A stretch of DNA of 64,000 nucleotides, from assembly GCA_964487745.1 (NCBI GenBank), contig CAZASG010000018.1, positions 1 to 64,000 on the forward strand, read 5' to 3'. This DNA comes from Desulfolinea sp964487745. GTDB taxonomy: Bacteria; Chloroflexota; Anaerolineae; Anaerolineales; Villigracilaceae. A program made the position numbers and the translations under genes. Each line of letters begins with the position of its first letter. The stretch's first letter is position 1. The notes below the pieces were generated by a model, which did not search any database, was not told where the DNA came from, and saw only the letters and a program-made list of their open reading frames with translations. Below, piece by piece: positions 1-8,841 of this stretch.

Positions 1-2
1 CC

Positions 3-311
3 TGGATCAGCGCCGTCGGCATCTTTTTAGCCGGTCTATTTCTCGCCTACGGCTATCTGCGCACAAAACAGCTCTGGCTGCCCATCGGCCTACACATCGG
101 TTGGAACTTCTTCGAGGGCGTCATCTTTGGCTTCCCTGTCAGCGGGCTGGATATGTTTAACATGACCCACATCAGCGTCAGCGGCCCCGAACTTATTACA
201 GGCGGGGCATTCGGTCCCGAAGCAGGCTTGATCCTTCTTCCGGGATTGATATTGGGAGCGGGGCTAATTTATCTTTATGGCAAAAAAGAGAGCGCAGAGA
301 TCAGCATGTAG
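3..311 (+). CDS. CPBP family intramembrane metalloprotease, C-terminal part
   Basis: The 5' end is cut by the window edge and 102 residues remain. The fragment starts with a hydrophobic helix, then HIGWNFFEG, which fits the last conserved CPBP (CAAX protease/bacteriocin-processing) motif HxxxN, and then a final membrane segment before the stop. The N-terminal EExxxR motif would lie upstream and is not visible. CPBP proteins are integral-membrane proteases, often of unknown substrate. A second family member lies at 32981-33589. An imperfect intrinsic terminator follows the stop. Confidence 0.7.
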   Translation, partial: WISAVGIFLAGLFLAYGYLRTKQLWLPIGLHIGWNFFEGVIFGFPVSGLDMFNMTHISVSGPELITGGAFGPEAGLILLPGLILGAGLIYLYGKKESAEISM

Positions 312-335
312 ACTCTTTTTGATAAATCGAAGCAA

Positions 336-373
336 ACCTGACGGACCTTAGAAGCCCGCCGGGTCTTTTTTTT
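336..373 (+). terminator. Intrinsic terminator after the CPBP gene
   Basis: The arms acctgacgg (336-344) and ccgccgggt (356-364) form a GC-rich stem with one mismatch and one wobble pair. A run of T follows at once. It separates the truncated protease gene from the STAND gene. Confidence 0.6.
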
Positions 374-524
374 AATAACCGTCTAAAAAATAATTCACTC
401 GAAGAAAACTAAAAAGGGGGTTGTTTCAGCAATTTTAGAGCCTGCCAAAGCAGATAAATCCCGTACCATAAATCACGATATAATATTTACGCCCCTTTCA
501 CAGCAAGTAGTTGGAGGAAAAACA

Positions 525-2756
525 ATGCCATCAGATTTTCCTAAAAATATACTGAAAATCACTGCCGCCTTGCTAAAGCATCAGGCCACACTTTGGCTGG
601 GAGAAGAAGCGGTTGGCATTGCAGGTGAAAAGTTAATTGAAATTGGGGGAGAGAAATTACAGGAAAATCTTGACCAATTTATCACCACCGAAAGCGGATC
701 CAAAGAATTGCTCAAGGCAATTGAAAATGCCGACCGCTATTTCCAGCAGGAGTGCCGCAAAGCTGACCTGGATGCTTTATGCGGCGCCTTCTCCCTTTCT
801 TTTGGCAACTTACCCGGCGTACAGCACGCTTTGAAGGAACTCCCACAGGCGATGGATTCTGAGGGACTGAAAGAGTCAATAGAAAATGCCCTGCAAAGAG
901 ATTTGGGGAAGCAATTATCCGCTGAGCAAATAAAAGCTGGCGCTAATCTATACGCGGATGCACTCCTGCGCGCCATTAAAAATCTAAAAGAATTTACTCT
1001 GCCTGTTATTTCGCAAACTGTTTTTGAAAACCAAAACCTGCTTTTGCGTGTGATCCAAAATCAAGAGAAAATGCTGGCTTTGCTCGATCATTTTGAATCT
1101 TTTCGAGACATCACTCAAGCAAGAAAGGAAGCCCGCCCGGGGCAATTGCCCTTTGGCTCTTACTTTCCTCTCGAAAGCAATCCGATATTTACAGGTAGAG
1201 CAGCATATTTAGAGAAGTTGGAAAAAGCCTTTTTCGATGAGCAAACTTCGGAAGTTTCAATGCTGACCCAAGCAATCTCCGGGATGGGGGGAATTGGGAA
1301 GACACAACTAGCGGTGGAGTTTGCCTATCGATTTGGCTATCGCTTTCGGGGCGTGCATTGGATTTCTGCTACCGGGGTACGTTCTTTTGAAGATCTTTTA
1401 CCCGCAATTGCGCTTAGCGGGAGTCTAATGAATTTGGCGGGCTTTTCTAAGCAGGATATTGCCGGGCAAGTACAGATGACGCTCAGAGCGTGGCAAGCTG
1501 AGGGTCCCCGTTTGATCATTGTGGATAATCTCGAAGATGCCGATGCTGCTGCGAAAGTCCTTCCCCCTTTGCGCAGCGGAGAGAATCGTCTGCTGGCGAC
1601 ATCCCGTTACCGTGATTGGGTAAAAACGATGCCGATCCGCGCCATCCCACTGGAGGAATTTAGCACCGAAGAGAGTTTGGCTTTTTTGCGTAAGCACCTG
1701 GACAAAAACCGCGCCAGCGACAAAATTCTCAATGCTTTAGCCGAAAAAGTGGGGCATTTACCCTTAGCGCTGGAACTGGCAGGGACATATTTGAGCCGCC
1801 TGGCGCATAAGAGTGTAGAAAATTATATTGATGCCCTGAGCTTAACGCACTCTTCGTTGCGCAATTGGTGGCAGGGGAAAAATATGCCCAGCCCGACTGC
1901 GCATGAAAAGCATGTGGCAAATACCTTTGCCCTCTCCTGGGAGGTAATAGAAGCTGAAAAGGCGCAGAACTTATATAAATTGGCAGGCTATTTTGCGCCC
2001 AACCTGTCTCTGCCCAAGCAAAGCCTGTATGAGGCGGGAGAATTTGAAAGCGAGGATGCGTTTGAAGAGAACCTTTTAGAGCTAAGGAATTACGCCTTAC
2101 TCAAGGAAGATAATAGCCTGCACCCTCTTTTGGCTGAATTTGCGCGCTCGCTGGATGCAGAGAATCAATTTTTAGCTATTTGGGCAAGAACTTTTGCCGC
2201 ACAATGCTATGGCAAAAATGGTGTGCAATATATTCCGCTTTTATATCAACATGCTCAACATGCCCTGCCTGAGCTTTTGCAGGCGACTGAGTTGGAAGAG
2301 AATCAGGAAGAGGGCTGGTTTTATGTGCATGCGGCTTGGTTGCTGAAATATTTTGGCAGGCTGGGAACAGGCTTGAATCTCTACAAGAGAGCTTTAGTAA
2401 TCTTTGAAGAAATCGGCGACAAAGCCGGAGAAGGAACGACGCTCAACAATATCTCACAAATCTTTAAAGCCCAAGGCGATTACGCGACCGCACTAGACTA
2501 TCTCAAAAAATCGCTCGCCATTCAGGAAGAAATCGGCGACAAAGCCGGCTTATGTGTAACATTATTCAATATGGGGCATATTCATTGGACAAATAATGAG
2601 CAAAAGGAAGCGATGGAGAAATGGCTAACTTCTTATAAAATAGCCAAGGCGATTAATTACGCGCAGGTTTTGCAAGCCCTCGTCAACCTTGCGCCGCAGT
2701 TGGGGATGGCGGAAGGATTAGAGGGGTGGGAGGGGTTGTTGAAAAGTGACGAGTGA
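525..2756 (+). CDS. STAND-type NB-ARC NTPase with C-terminal TPR repeats
   Basis: The protein has 743 residues. Residues 1 to about 200 are alpha-helical and were not matched to a known domain. Next comes an NB-ARC/AAA-type NTPase core with Walker A GMGGIGKT near residue 254 and a Walker B-like LIIVDN near 330. Residues from about 610 carry TPR-like repeats; the phrase EEIGDKAG recurs 40 residues apart. This is the layout of STAND switch proteins: variable effector, NTPase, repeat sensor. In bacteria these act in signalling, regulation or phage defence; which applies here is unknown. A good Shine-Dalgarno (ggagg) precedes ATG 525, and a TATAAT lies at 479-484. No adjacent defence genes were seen, so a defence role is only a possibility. 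Confidence 0.8.
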   Translation: MPSDFPKNILKITAALLKHQATLWLGEEAVGIAGEKLIEIGGEKLQENLDQFITTESGSKELLKAIENADRYFQQECRKADLDALCGAFSLSFGNLPGVQHALKELPQAMDSEGLKESIENALQRDLGKQLSAEQIKAGANLYADALLRAIKNLKEFTLPVISQTVFENQNLLLRVIQNQEKMLALLDHFESFRDITQARKEARPGQLPFGSYFPLESNPIFTGRAAYLEKLEKAFFDEQTSEVSMLTQAISGMGGIGKTQLAVEFAYRFGYRFRGVHWISATGVRSFEDLLPAIALSGSLMNLAGFSKQDIAGQVQMTLRAWQAEGPRLIIVDNLEDADAAAKVLPPLRSGENRLLATSRYRDWVKTMPIRAIPLEEFSTEESLAFLRKHLDKNRASDKILNALAEKVGHLPLALELAGTYLSRLAHKSVENYIDALSLTHSSLRNWWQGKNMPSPTAHEKHVANTFALSWEVIEAEKAQNLYKLAGYFAPNLSLPKQSLYEAGEFESEDAFEENLLELRNYALLKEDNSLHPLLAEFARSLDAENQFLAIWARTFAAQCYGKNGVQYIPLLYQHAQHALPELLQATELEENQEEGWFYVHAAWLLKYFGRLGTGLNLYKRALVIFEEIGDKAGEGTTLNNISQIFKAQGDYATALDYLKKSLAIQEEIGDKAGLCVTLFNMGHIHWTNNEQKEAMEKWLTSYKIAKAINYAQVLQALVNLAPQLGMAEGLEGWEGLLKSDE

Positions 2757-2805
2757 AGCGTGGCAAGATGTGCGTCGCACCAATTTTGAACATTCAACCT
2801 AAACC

Positions 2806-4344
2806 ATGCCTCTCCTGGCCCTCCTCCCTATCCTTATCATCCTCGTCCTCATGGTTGGCTATCGCTGGGGGGCGGCACGGGCGGGCGCGGCTGGCTATTT
2901 AATAGCGCTTTTTCTTGCTATTGCAGTCTTTGGCGCAAACGCGCACCTTCTTGGTTATGCGCACGCGAAAGCCATATTGCTGGCTTTCGATGTGCTCTAT
3001 ATCATTTGGGCAGCCTATCTGCTCTACCGCGTTTCGGATGAGGCTGGCGCGATCGAGATCATCGGCGATGCCCTTCGGCAGCTAACCAGCGATAAGGGCA
3101 TGCAAGCCATCCTGATCGGTTGGATCTTCGCATCCTTTTTGCAGGGCACGGGCGGATTCGGTGTTCCCGTTGCCGTGACGGCACCGCTGCTAGTCGGGCT
3201 GGGATTTCCCCCACTGGCTGCGGTCGTTATCCCGACCATCGGACATGGCTGGGCGGTGACTTTTGGCTCACTGGGCTCGTCGTTCAACGCGCTCATTTCA
3301 ACCACGGGTCTTGATGCGGCTTTTCTCTCACCCGCATCGGCGCTTTTTTTGGGGCTGGCAGCCCCATTGAGCGGACTCATGGTCGTTCACGTAGCAGATG
3401 GCTGGAGCGCCGTCAAACGCCTGTTCTGGAAGGTACTCCTGATCGGCGCTGTGATGGGCGCTACGCAATATCTCGTCGCCGTGAATTTGGGGTTATGGAA
3501 TATCGGCTCTTTTGCAGGCGGGATGGCAGGTCTCGTTGTGGGCGTGGCACTTGCTTATTGGGACGAAACCAGCCCAAATCCACGCGCGAAACCAGAGCGC
3601 CGAGCGTTCCTTCTCGCCCTGTCCGCTTATCTCATCTTGATCGTATTTACAGTCGGCATCCTGCTTATCCCATCCACATGGATAACAGCACCTAAACAAG
3701 TACTGGGAAATATCGCCGTCCAGCTCCATTTTCCTGAAACCGTTACAGCCTTGGGTTATCGAACACCTGCGGGGACGAATAAGCCGATTTACATTTTTAA
3801 ACATGCCGGAGCGATTTTGCTCTACACCTCAGCGGCGGCTTTTGTGCTCTATAAGCGCGCGGGACTCTATGCGCCGAATACGGGCAAAAAGATTTTGAGC
3901 GATACCGCCCGCAAAATGATGACATCCAGCCTGAGCATTGCCCTGATGGTTGCGATGGCGGTGGTGATGCAGCAATCGGGCATGACGGAGATGCTGGCGC
4001 AAGGGTTGGCAGGTGCGGCGGGGAAAGCCTTTCCGGTGCTCTCTGCCTGGCTGGGGGCCTTGGGCGCGTTCATGACCGGCTCGAATACCAATTCGAACGT
4101 GGTCTTTGCTGCGCTGCAATTGCGCACGGCAGAATTATTGGCATATAGCGTACCGATCATTTTGGCAGCCCAAACAGCGGGCGCATCGGTCGGGTCGGTT
4201 TTTGCGCCCGCCAAGTTGATCGTGGGTGCCAGCACCGCCGGTATGGAAGGGAAAGAAGGCACGGTTTTACGTGCCGTGATCGGTTATGGGGCGGGATTAA
4301 TTCTTGTTATAAGTTTGCTGACAGTCTTGGCATTATTCGTCTAA
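2806..4344 (+). CDS. lctP: L-lactate permease family transporter
   Basis: A 512-residue, very hydrophobic protein with about a dozen membrane segments. The region around residues 110-165 (FLQGTGGFGVPVAVTAPLLV, then IPTIGHGWAVTFGSLGSS) is characteristic of the LctP/LldP lactate:proton symporter family. The length is near the family norm of roughly 530. No lactate dehydrogenase gene is adjacent, so lactate or glycolate as substrate is taken from the family only. It is followed by a small membrane-protein gene after 27 bases. Confidence 0.88.
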   Translation: MPLLALLPILIILVLMVGYRWGAARAGAAGYLIALFLAIAVFGANAHLLGYAHAKAILLAFDVLYIIWAAYLLYRVSDEAGAIEIIGDALRQLTSDKGMQAILIGWIFASFLQGTGGFGVPVAVTAPLLVGLGFPPLAAVVIPTIGHGWAVTFGSLGSSFNALISTTGLDAAFLSPASALFLGLAAPLSGLMVVHVADGWSAVKRLFWKVLLIGAVMGATQYLVAVNLGLWNIGSFAGGMAGLVVGVALAYWDETSPNPRAKPERRAFLLALSAYLILIVFTVGILLIPSTWITAPKQVLGNIAVQLHFPETVTALGYRTPAGTNKPIYIFKHAGAILLYTSAAAFVLYKRAGLYAPNTGKKILSDTARKMMTSSLSIALMVAMAVVMQQSGMTEMLAQGLAGAAGKAFPVLSAWLGALGAFMTGSNTNSNVVFAALQLRTAELLAYSVPIILAAQTAGASVGSVFAPAKLIVGASTAGMEGKEGTVLRAVIGYGAGLILVISLLTVLALFV

Positions 4345-4371
4345 ATTCTGATTAAGCGGTACACTTATGCC

Positions 4372-4533
4372 ATGCTGCAAAGCAAGCGTACCCGCCACAC
4401 TCTCGCCTTTGGGATCATCGTTACTGCCTCCTTCGCGCTCTATCCCATTACAAAAGGGGAGAAAATATTTATCACCTGGTTACTGTTGGCACTCATCGTT
4501 GCCGCAGCGATCCTGACCCTGAGAGAAAAATGA
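4372..4533 (+). CDS. Small two-helix membrane protein, unknown function
   Basis: A 53-codon reading frame starts at ATG 4372 and ends at TGA 4533. The predicted protein has a basic N terminus (MLQSKRTRH), a hydrophobic segment near residues 11-24, a short polar turn (TKGEK) and a second hydrophobic segment near 32-48. Its stop overlaps the ATG of the HAD hydrolase gene (ATGA at 4530-4533), which suggests translational coupling. The family is not recognised. The main support is the amphipathic pattern and the tight coupling; no clear ribosome binding site was seen. Confidence 0.5.
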   Translation: MLQSKRTRHTLAFGIIVTASFALYPITKGEKIFITWLLLALIVAAAILTLREK

Positions 4534-5267
4534 CCCCCATCCGCGCTGTTTTTTTCGACCTTGGTAAAACCCTCATCTACCCCAAAGATATTTGGCAGCC
4601 TGTCCTCTTGCGTTCTGACAAGGCTTTGGCAGAAAAACTTCTCGCCAGCGGTGTAGATGTGGATATGCGCATTTTCCCTTACGAATTTATCGACCGGCTC
4701 AATCATTATTACGCTCACAGAGAAGAGACCTTGCGTGAGACAACAACCTTCCTGATGCTGCGACATCTGCTGGAAGAAAAGGGCTTCCGGGATGTCCCTG
4801 CCCCGGTCGTGCGTGCTGCGCTGGACGCAAAATACGCCATCACACAATCCAACTGGCATCTCGAACCCAATGCACATACCGTTCTCCGTACATTGAAATT
4901 AGCGGGATACCAACTCGCGCTGATCTCCAACGCTGGCGACGATCCCGATGTTCAAGCCCTGTTGGGCAAAAACAACCTGCGCCACTATTTCAGCTTTATC
5001 CGCACTTCGGCAGCATCCGGATATCGCAAACCGCACCGTCATATGTTCGAAGAAGCCCTAAAAGAATTGGGGCTCTTCCCTGAACAATGCGTCATGATCG
5101 GCGACACATTGGACGCAGATGTCAAAGGCGCCAATGCGCTTGGCATCTACAGTATCTGGCTCAACAAACACGCCAATAAGAATACTAAAACCCTGGTCGA
5201 TATTCGCCCGAGATCCGTGATCCAGGAACTGAATGAACTCCCCCCTCTTCTGAAAACATTTTCTTGA
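4530..5267 (+). CDS. HAD superfamily hydrolase
   Basis: A 245-residue HAD-like phosphatase. Motif I is FFDLGKTL near residues 9-16, motif II is LISN near 132, a conserved Lys lies in GYRKP near 167, and motif IV is MIGDTLDADVKGA near 189-201. The second Asp of the canonical DxD motif is replaced by Gly, as in a subset of HAD proteins (YihX-type FDLGN). That may mean altered catalysis, so the substrate cannot be named. It is translationally coupled to the small membrane protein upstream. The EamA exporter follows after 13 bases, and the three may form one transcript. Confidence 0.8.
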   Translation: MTPIRAVFFDLGKTLIYPKDIWQPVLLRSDKALAEKLLASGVDVDMRIFPYEFIDRLNHYYAHREETLRETTTFLMLRHLLEEKGFRDVPAPVVRAALDAKYAITQSNWHLEPNAHTVLRTLKLAGYQLALISNAGDDPDVQALLGKNNLRHYFSFIRTSAASGYRKPHRHMFEEALKELGLFPEQCVMIGDTLDADVKGANALGIYSIWLNKHANKNTKTLVDIRPRSVIQELNELPPLLKTFS

Positions 5268-5280
5268 TCTTCGCTCATTG

Positions 5281-6174
5281 ATGCGCACATCACAACGAAC
5301 GCTCCCTTATCTTGCCTTGGCACTTGCCATTTTGTCGATGGGTATGTCCGCCATCTTCGTGCGCTGGGCAGATGCCCCGGGTCCCGTTACAGCTTTTTAT
5401 CGGGTATTCTTCGCCACTCTTTTTCTGACCCCCTTTACGTTACATCGCTGCCGTAAAAAATGTGAGATCAATAAAAAAGCGCTTATCATCATTCTCCTGG
5501 GTGGTATCTTTACAGCACTTGATCTTGCTTTGTGGAACACATCTCTTTTTTTTACTACCGCAGGGAACGCAACCTTGCTTGTGAACACAAACTCCCTCTG
5601 GGTGGCACTGGGTGCCTGGTTGATCTTTCGCGAAAAACTCAGCAAGGCGTTTTGGATCGGGCTAGCTATCGCTCTTTTTGGGGCAGCACTTGTTGTTGGC
5701 GGGGACTTTCTCGTCCACACACGTTTGGGAATCGGCGATCTCATTGCCATTTCAGCCGGGCTTTTCTATGCCGGTTATTTCCTCGTCACACAACGCGGAC
5801 GCGAAGATTTTCATCCGGTCACCTATCTTTGGTTCATGGGAATAAGTGCCAGCGTTGTTTTGGCCATCATCAATCTCGGCAGCGGATATGCTTTCTTTGC
5901 TTATTCGACAAAAACCTGGTTGGCATTTTGGGGCACGGCCATCGTCTCACAAGTCATTGGCTATGTCGCGATGACATATGCGTTGGGACACCTCCCCGCC
6001 TCCGTGGTTGCGCCCACGATGATCGGACAACCCATCATGACAACCTTATTCGCCATCCCGCTGCTTGGCGAGATCCCGCTTCCATCACAGATCATCGGGG
6101 GCATAACGGCCCTGCTGGGTATCTTTCTTGTCAACCGCGCCTATCATAAAGGGAAAGAAATCCAAACAGCATGA
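5281..6174 (+). CDS. EamA/DMT family exporter
   Basis: A 297-residue protein with about ten membrane segments in two similar halves, as in EamA-domain (RhaT/YdcZ-like) drug/metabolite transporters. N-terminal ...SMGMSAIFVRWADAPGPVTA and C-terminal ...PLLGEIPLPSQIIGGITALLG are typical family stretches. TTG at 5278 directly before ATG 5281 is an alternative start; ATG is preferred. The substrate is unknown. A paralogue lies at 47079-48035. The frame stays open for 29 codons beyond the stop (see 6175-6264). Confidence 0.85.
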   Translation: MRTSQRTLPYLALALAILSMGMSAIFVRWADAPGPVTAFYRVFFATLFLTPFTLHRCRKKCEINKKALIIILLGGIFTALDLALWNTSLFFTTAGNATLLVNTNSLWVALGAWLIFREKLSKAFWIGLAIALFGAALVVGGDFLVHTRLGIGDLIAISAGLFYAGYFLVTQRGREDFHPVTYLWFMGISASVVLAIINLGSGYAFFAYSTKTWLAFWGTAIVSQVIGYVAMTYALGHLPASVVAPTMIGQPIMTTLFAIPLLGEIPLPSQIIGGITALLGIFLVNRAYHKGKEIQTA

Positions 6175-6264
6175 AAGAAAATATCTTCAATTATTAAGAG
6201 GGGCAACTCCCACACTCGTGAGGAATATGCCGATCTGATGCGCGGCGAAGCAATCTTCGAGTAA
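6175..6264 (+). other. Coding-like tail after the EamA stop codon
   Basis: The 29 codons that follow the EamA stop in the same frame are open until TAA 6262-6264 and end in TREEYADLMRGEAIFE, which looks like real protein sequence. There is no start codon of its own. It could be the decayed end of a deleted gene or an old C-terminal extension cut off by a stop mutation. Confidence 0.25.
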
Positions 6265-6266
6265 AA

Positions 6267-6295
6267 TTGACTCACCTTTCTTTTTTTCATATACT
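6267..6295 (+). promoter_or_regulatory. Sigma-70-type promoter for the 6329 gene
   Basis: TTGACT (6267-6272), a 17-base spacer and TATACT (6290-6295). Transcription would start near 6302 and leave a short leader with the ribosome site aaaggagaagg before ATG 6329. Confidence 0.7.
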
Positions 6296-6328
6296 TGACT
6301 TATCCCTACGCCGACAAAGGAGAAGGAC

Positions 6329-7336
6329 ATGAATAATCTGGATGCCATCCTTGAAGTTGCCATTGGCTTGGTACTTACCTGGCTCATTTTGAGCGTTGCC
6401 ACCGTCGAAGTCCAGGACCTGATCACCAAGTGGTTGGGACGCCGCGCAAAATTCCTCGAACAATCCATCCTCGAAATGTTCCAGTATGATCAAAGTTATG
6501 TTGATCTTTTTTATGAGCAACCTGTTATTCAGACGCTCTATCCAAGAAACCGCAAGGGGGATATCAAAAAGAATATCTTTGGACAAGAGATCAAGCCAGG
6601 CTATATTCCGAATGACGCTTTTGCTGAAGCAGCTCTCGAAATGTTTATCAGCTTGGGAACAGAAGAGGACCAATTGGGAGAAGCAACCGCATCCATTGAA
6701 AGATGCCTGCATGAGGTTGACAAACTCAAAGATCAGAACGAAAAACTTTGGTATTTTGTAAAGCGTATTCTCCCCAATTTTGATGGCAAAGAGGCTGCCG
6801 GAAAGATCCACAAAACCCACGAGAAAGCCATCGAGTTCAAAGTAAATGCCGAAAACTGGTTTGACATGACCATGAAACGAGCAAGCTACTTTTACAAAGA
6901 GAATGCAAAAACCTTCGCCTTTTTCATCGGACTTGGACTCGCAATAACATTTAACATCGACACTATCAACATTACAAATCAGCTTTGGCGAGAGCCGACT
7001 TTGCGTCAATCCCTGGTCGCTCAGGCACAAGTCGCAGACGAAAACACCGGACCTGATACCGTAGCTGAACTCGAAACCTATTATGAAGATCTCAATCTTC
7101 CCGTTGGTTGGGACAGCGCTAACCTTCCCCCCACCTCAATGGACTGGGTCACAAAAGCAATTGGTTTCATCATCAGCGGGCTGGCAGCCATGCAAGGCGC
7201 ACCTTTCTGGTTTGACCTGCTGAAGAAATTACTTAACTTCAAAGGTGGCTCTAAAAATCAAACACCGCCGCCGCCCCCCTCGACCCCACCGCCAGCAACA
7301 CCTCCACCTGCAGATGAAATTCCCGCTGTAGGATAG
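6329..7336 (+). CDS. Hypothetical membrane protein with proline-rich tail
   Basis: A 335-residue protein of unknown family. A membrane segment near residues 7-25 starts it. A charged, mainly helical region follows (about 30-185), then a second hydrophobic segment near 194-215 and a third near 272-292. The C terminus is a Pro-rich tail (runs of PPPPP and TPPPATPPP) and ends EIPAVG. Pro-rich tails often span a wall or bind partner proteins, but nothing more can be said. It has its own strong promoter and Shine-Dalgarno and is followed by a terminator, so it is probably monocistronic. Confidence 0.7.
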   Translation: MNNLDAILEVAIGLVLTWLILSVATVEVQDLITKWLGRRAKFLEQSILEMFQYDQSYVDLFYEQPVIQTLYPRNRKGDIKKNIFGQEIKPGYIPNDAFAEAALEMFISLGTEEDQLGEATASIERCLHEVDKLKDQNEKLWYFVKRILPNFDGKEAAGKIHKTHEKAIEFKVNAENWFDMTMKRASYFYKENAKTFAFFIGLGLAITFNIDTINITNQLWREPTLRQSLVAQAQVADENTGPDTVAELETYYEDLNLPVGWDSANLPPTSMDWVTKAIGFIISGLAAMQGAPFWFDLLKKLLNFKGGSKNQTPPPPPSTPPPATPPPADEIPAVG

Positions 7337-7358
7337 GCTCACTCAGGCAGAACAGACA

Positions 7359-7390
7359 GGGCGCACTTTGAAAGTGCGCCCTTCTCTTTA
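7359..7390 (+). terminator. Intrinsic terminator
   Basis: Positions 7359-7381 (gggcgcacttt, then gaaagtgcgccc) form a near-perfect GC-rich hairpin, followed by the T-rich ttctcttta. It separates the hypothetical membrane protein from rarA. Confidence 0.85.
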
Positions 7391-7398
7391 TTCACCGT

Positions 7399-7404
7399 TA
7401 TAAT
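7399..7404 (+). promoter_or_regulatory. -10 box (TATAAT) immediately upstream of rarA
   Basis: A perfect TATAAT ends 6 bases before ATG 7411. With normal spacing, transcription would start at or next to the A of the start codon, giving a leaderless rarA mRNA. No convincing -35 box or Shine-Dalgarno is present. Confidence 0.55.
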
Positions 7405-7410
7405 ACCCTC

Positions 7411-8817
7411 ATGAGCGATCTTTTTGACCATCAAATGCAGGAAAACCTAAAAAAGGAAGCGCCTCTCGCCGCACGGATGCGCCCGCGTACACTCAATGAA
7501 TACGTTGGGCAGGAACATATCATCGGAGAGGGGAAATTATTACGCCGCGCTATAGAAGCAGATCGGCTTTTCTCATCGATCCTGCTTTGGGGTCCGCCAG
7601 GGACAGGGAAAACAACCCTCGCGCAGATCATTGCCAATCAGACCCAATCTCATTTTGAGACGCTTTCCGCTGTACTGGATGGCAAGCCACGCTTGCGCGA
7701 GGTCGTCCACGAGGCACTGGAGCGACGCAAGCTCTATAATAAAGGGACGATTCTTTTTGTGGACGAGGTCCACCGCTGGAATAAAGCCCAGCAGGATGCG
7801 CTCTTGCCACATGTCGAAAACGGGACGATCCGCCTGATCGGCGCGACAACAGAGAATCCCTTCTTCGAGGTGATCGGCGCACTGGTTTCTCGCTCCCGGG
7901 TTTTTCAGCTACGCGGACTCAACCAGCAGGAGTGCGGCATCTTACTGGACCGCGCTTTGGGCGACGTGAAACGGGGCTATGGTTCTCGCCGCATCAATCT
8001 CCATGACGAAGCACGCAAGCACCTCGTCGAGATGGCTACGGGGGATGCCCGCAACGCCCTGAATGCTCTCGAGCTAGCTGTCGAATCCACAAAGCCAGAT
8101 GCTGATGACATCATCCAGATCACTTTGGACGTGGCACAGGAATCCATCCAGCGACGAGCGGTACTCTACGATAAAGACGGCGATTCGCATTACGATACGA
8201 TCTCTGCCTTCATCAAATCCGTACGTGGCTCCGACCCGGACGCAGCCCTTTACTGGCTGGCAAAAATGATCTACGCAGGTGAAGATCCACGTTTTATTAT
8301 GCGACGTTTATTGATCCTGGCAGGTGAGGATATTGGCTTGGCTGACCCATTGGGGCTAGTCGTGGCGAATGCCGCTGCCCAAGCCTTTGAATTTGTTGGT
8401 ATGCCAGAGGGGATTTACTCGATCGTCGAAGCAACCCTTTATTTGGCGACTGCACCGAAATCAAATAGTGCCGGGGCATATTTCAAAGCCTTGAAACGAC
8501 TGGAAGATCAAGGACAGATCTCTGTCCCCAACCATCTCAAGGATGGCAATCGTGATGCCGCACAACTCAAGCATGGCGAGGGTTATGTGTATCCGCACGC
8601 AGAAGAAGGGCATTTCACCCCCCAGCAATATCTCCCCAAACGCTTGCTAGGAACTTATTTTTACGCACCATCCAACGAAGGTTATGAAGCTGAGATCGTG
8701 GCTCGGCTGGAGCATTGGCGCGAGGCGCAACGCAAGGCTTTGGGTATTAACGAGTATGAGTTTGCACCTGAATTAAGTGAAGAAAAAATCCAAAAAATGA
8801 AGCGAAATACAAAATAA
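7411..8817 (+). CDS. rarA: Replication-associated recombination protein RarA/MgsA (AAA+ ATPase)
   Basis: A 468-residue clamp-loader-like AAA+ protein. The start RMRPRTLNEYVGQEHIIG, Walker A WGPPGTGKTT (near residues 54-63), Walker B ILFVDEVHRWNKAQQDALLP and the C-terminal ILAGEDIGLADP are diagnostic for RarA (MgsA/Mgs1/WRNIP1). The family acts at stalled replication forks and binds SSB and DNA ends. Length agrees with the family (about 430-450). The extra C-terminal tail from about residue 430 is charged. A -10 box directly upstream suggests a leaderless transcript. The HD-GYP genes follow 24 bases later and may be cotranscribed. Confidence 0.93.
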   Translation: MSDLFDHQMQENLKKEAPLAARMRPRTLNEYVGQEHIIGEGKLLRRAIEADRLFSSILLWGPPGTGKTTLAQIIANQTQSHFETLSAVLDGKPRLREVVHEALERRKLYNKGTILFVDEVHRWNKAQQDALLPHVENGTIRLIGATTENPFFEVIGALVSRSRVFQLRGLNQQECGILLDRALGDVKRGYGSRRINLHDEARKHLVEMATGDARNALNALELAVESTKPDADDIIQITLDVAQESIQRRAVLYDKDGDSHYDTISAFIKSVRGSDPDAALYWLAKMIYAGEDPRFIMRRLLILAGEDIGLADPLGLVVANAAAQAFEFVGMPEGIYSIVEATLYLATAPKSNSAGAYFKALKRLEDQGQISVPNHLKDGNRDAAQLKHGEGYVYPHAEEGHFTPQQYLPKRLLGTYFYAPSNEGYEAEIVARLEHWREAQRKALGINEYEFAPELSEEKIQKMKRNTK

Positions 8818-8841
8818 TCCAAAATCCTTCCTTTTAGCAAA

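Noticed and set aside
2407..2548. Direct DNA repeat gaagaaatcggcgacaaagc (two copies)
   Set aside because: It is explained by two consecutive TPR units of the STAND protein with nearly the same sequence.
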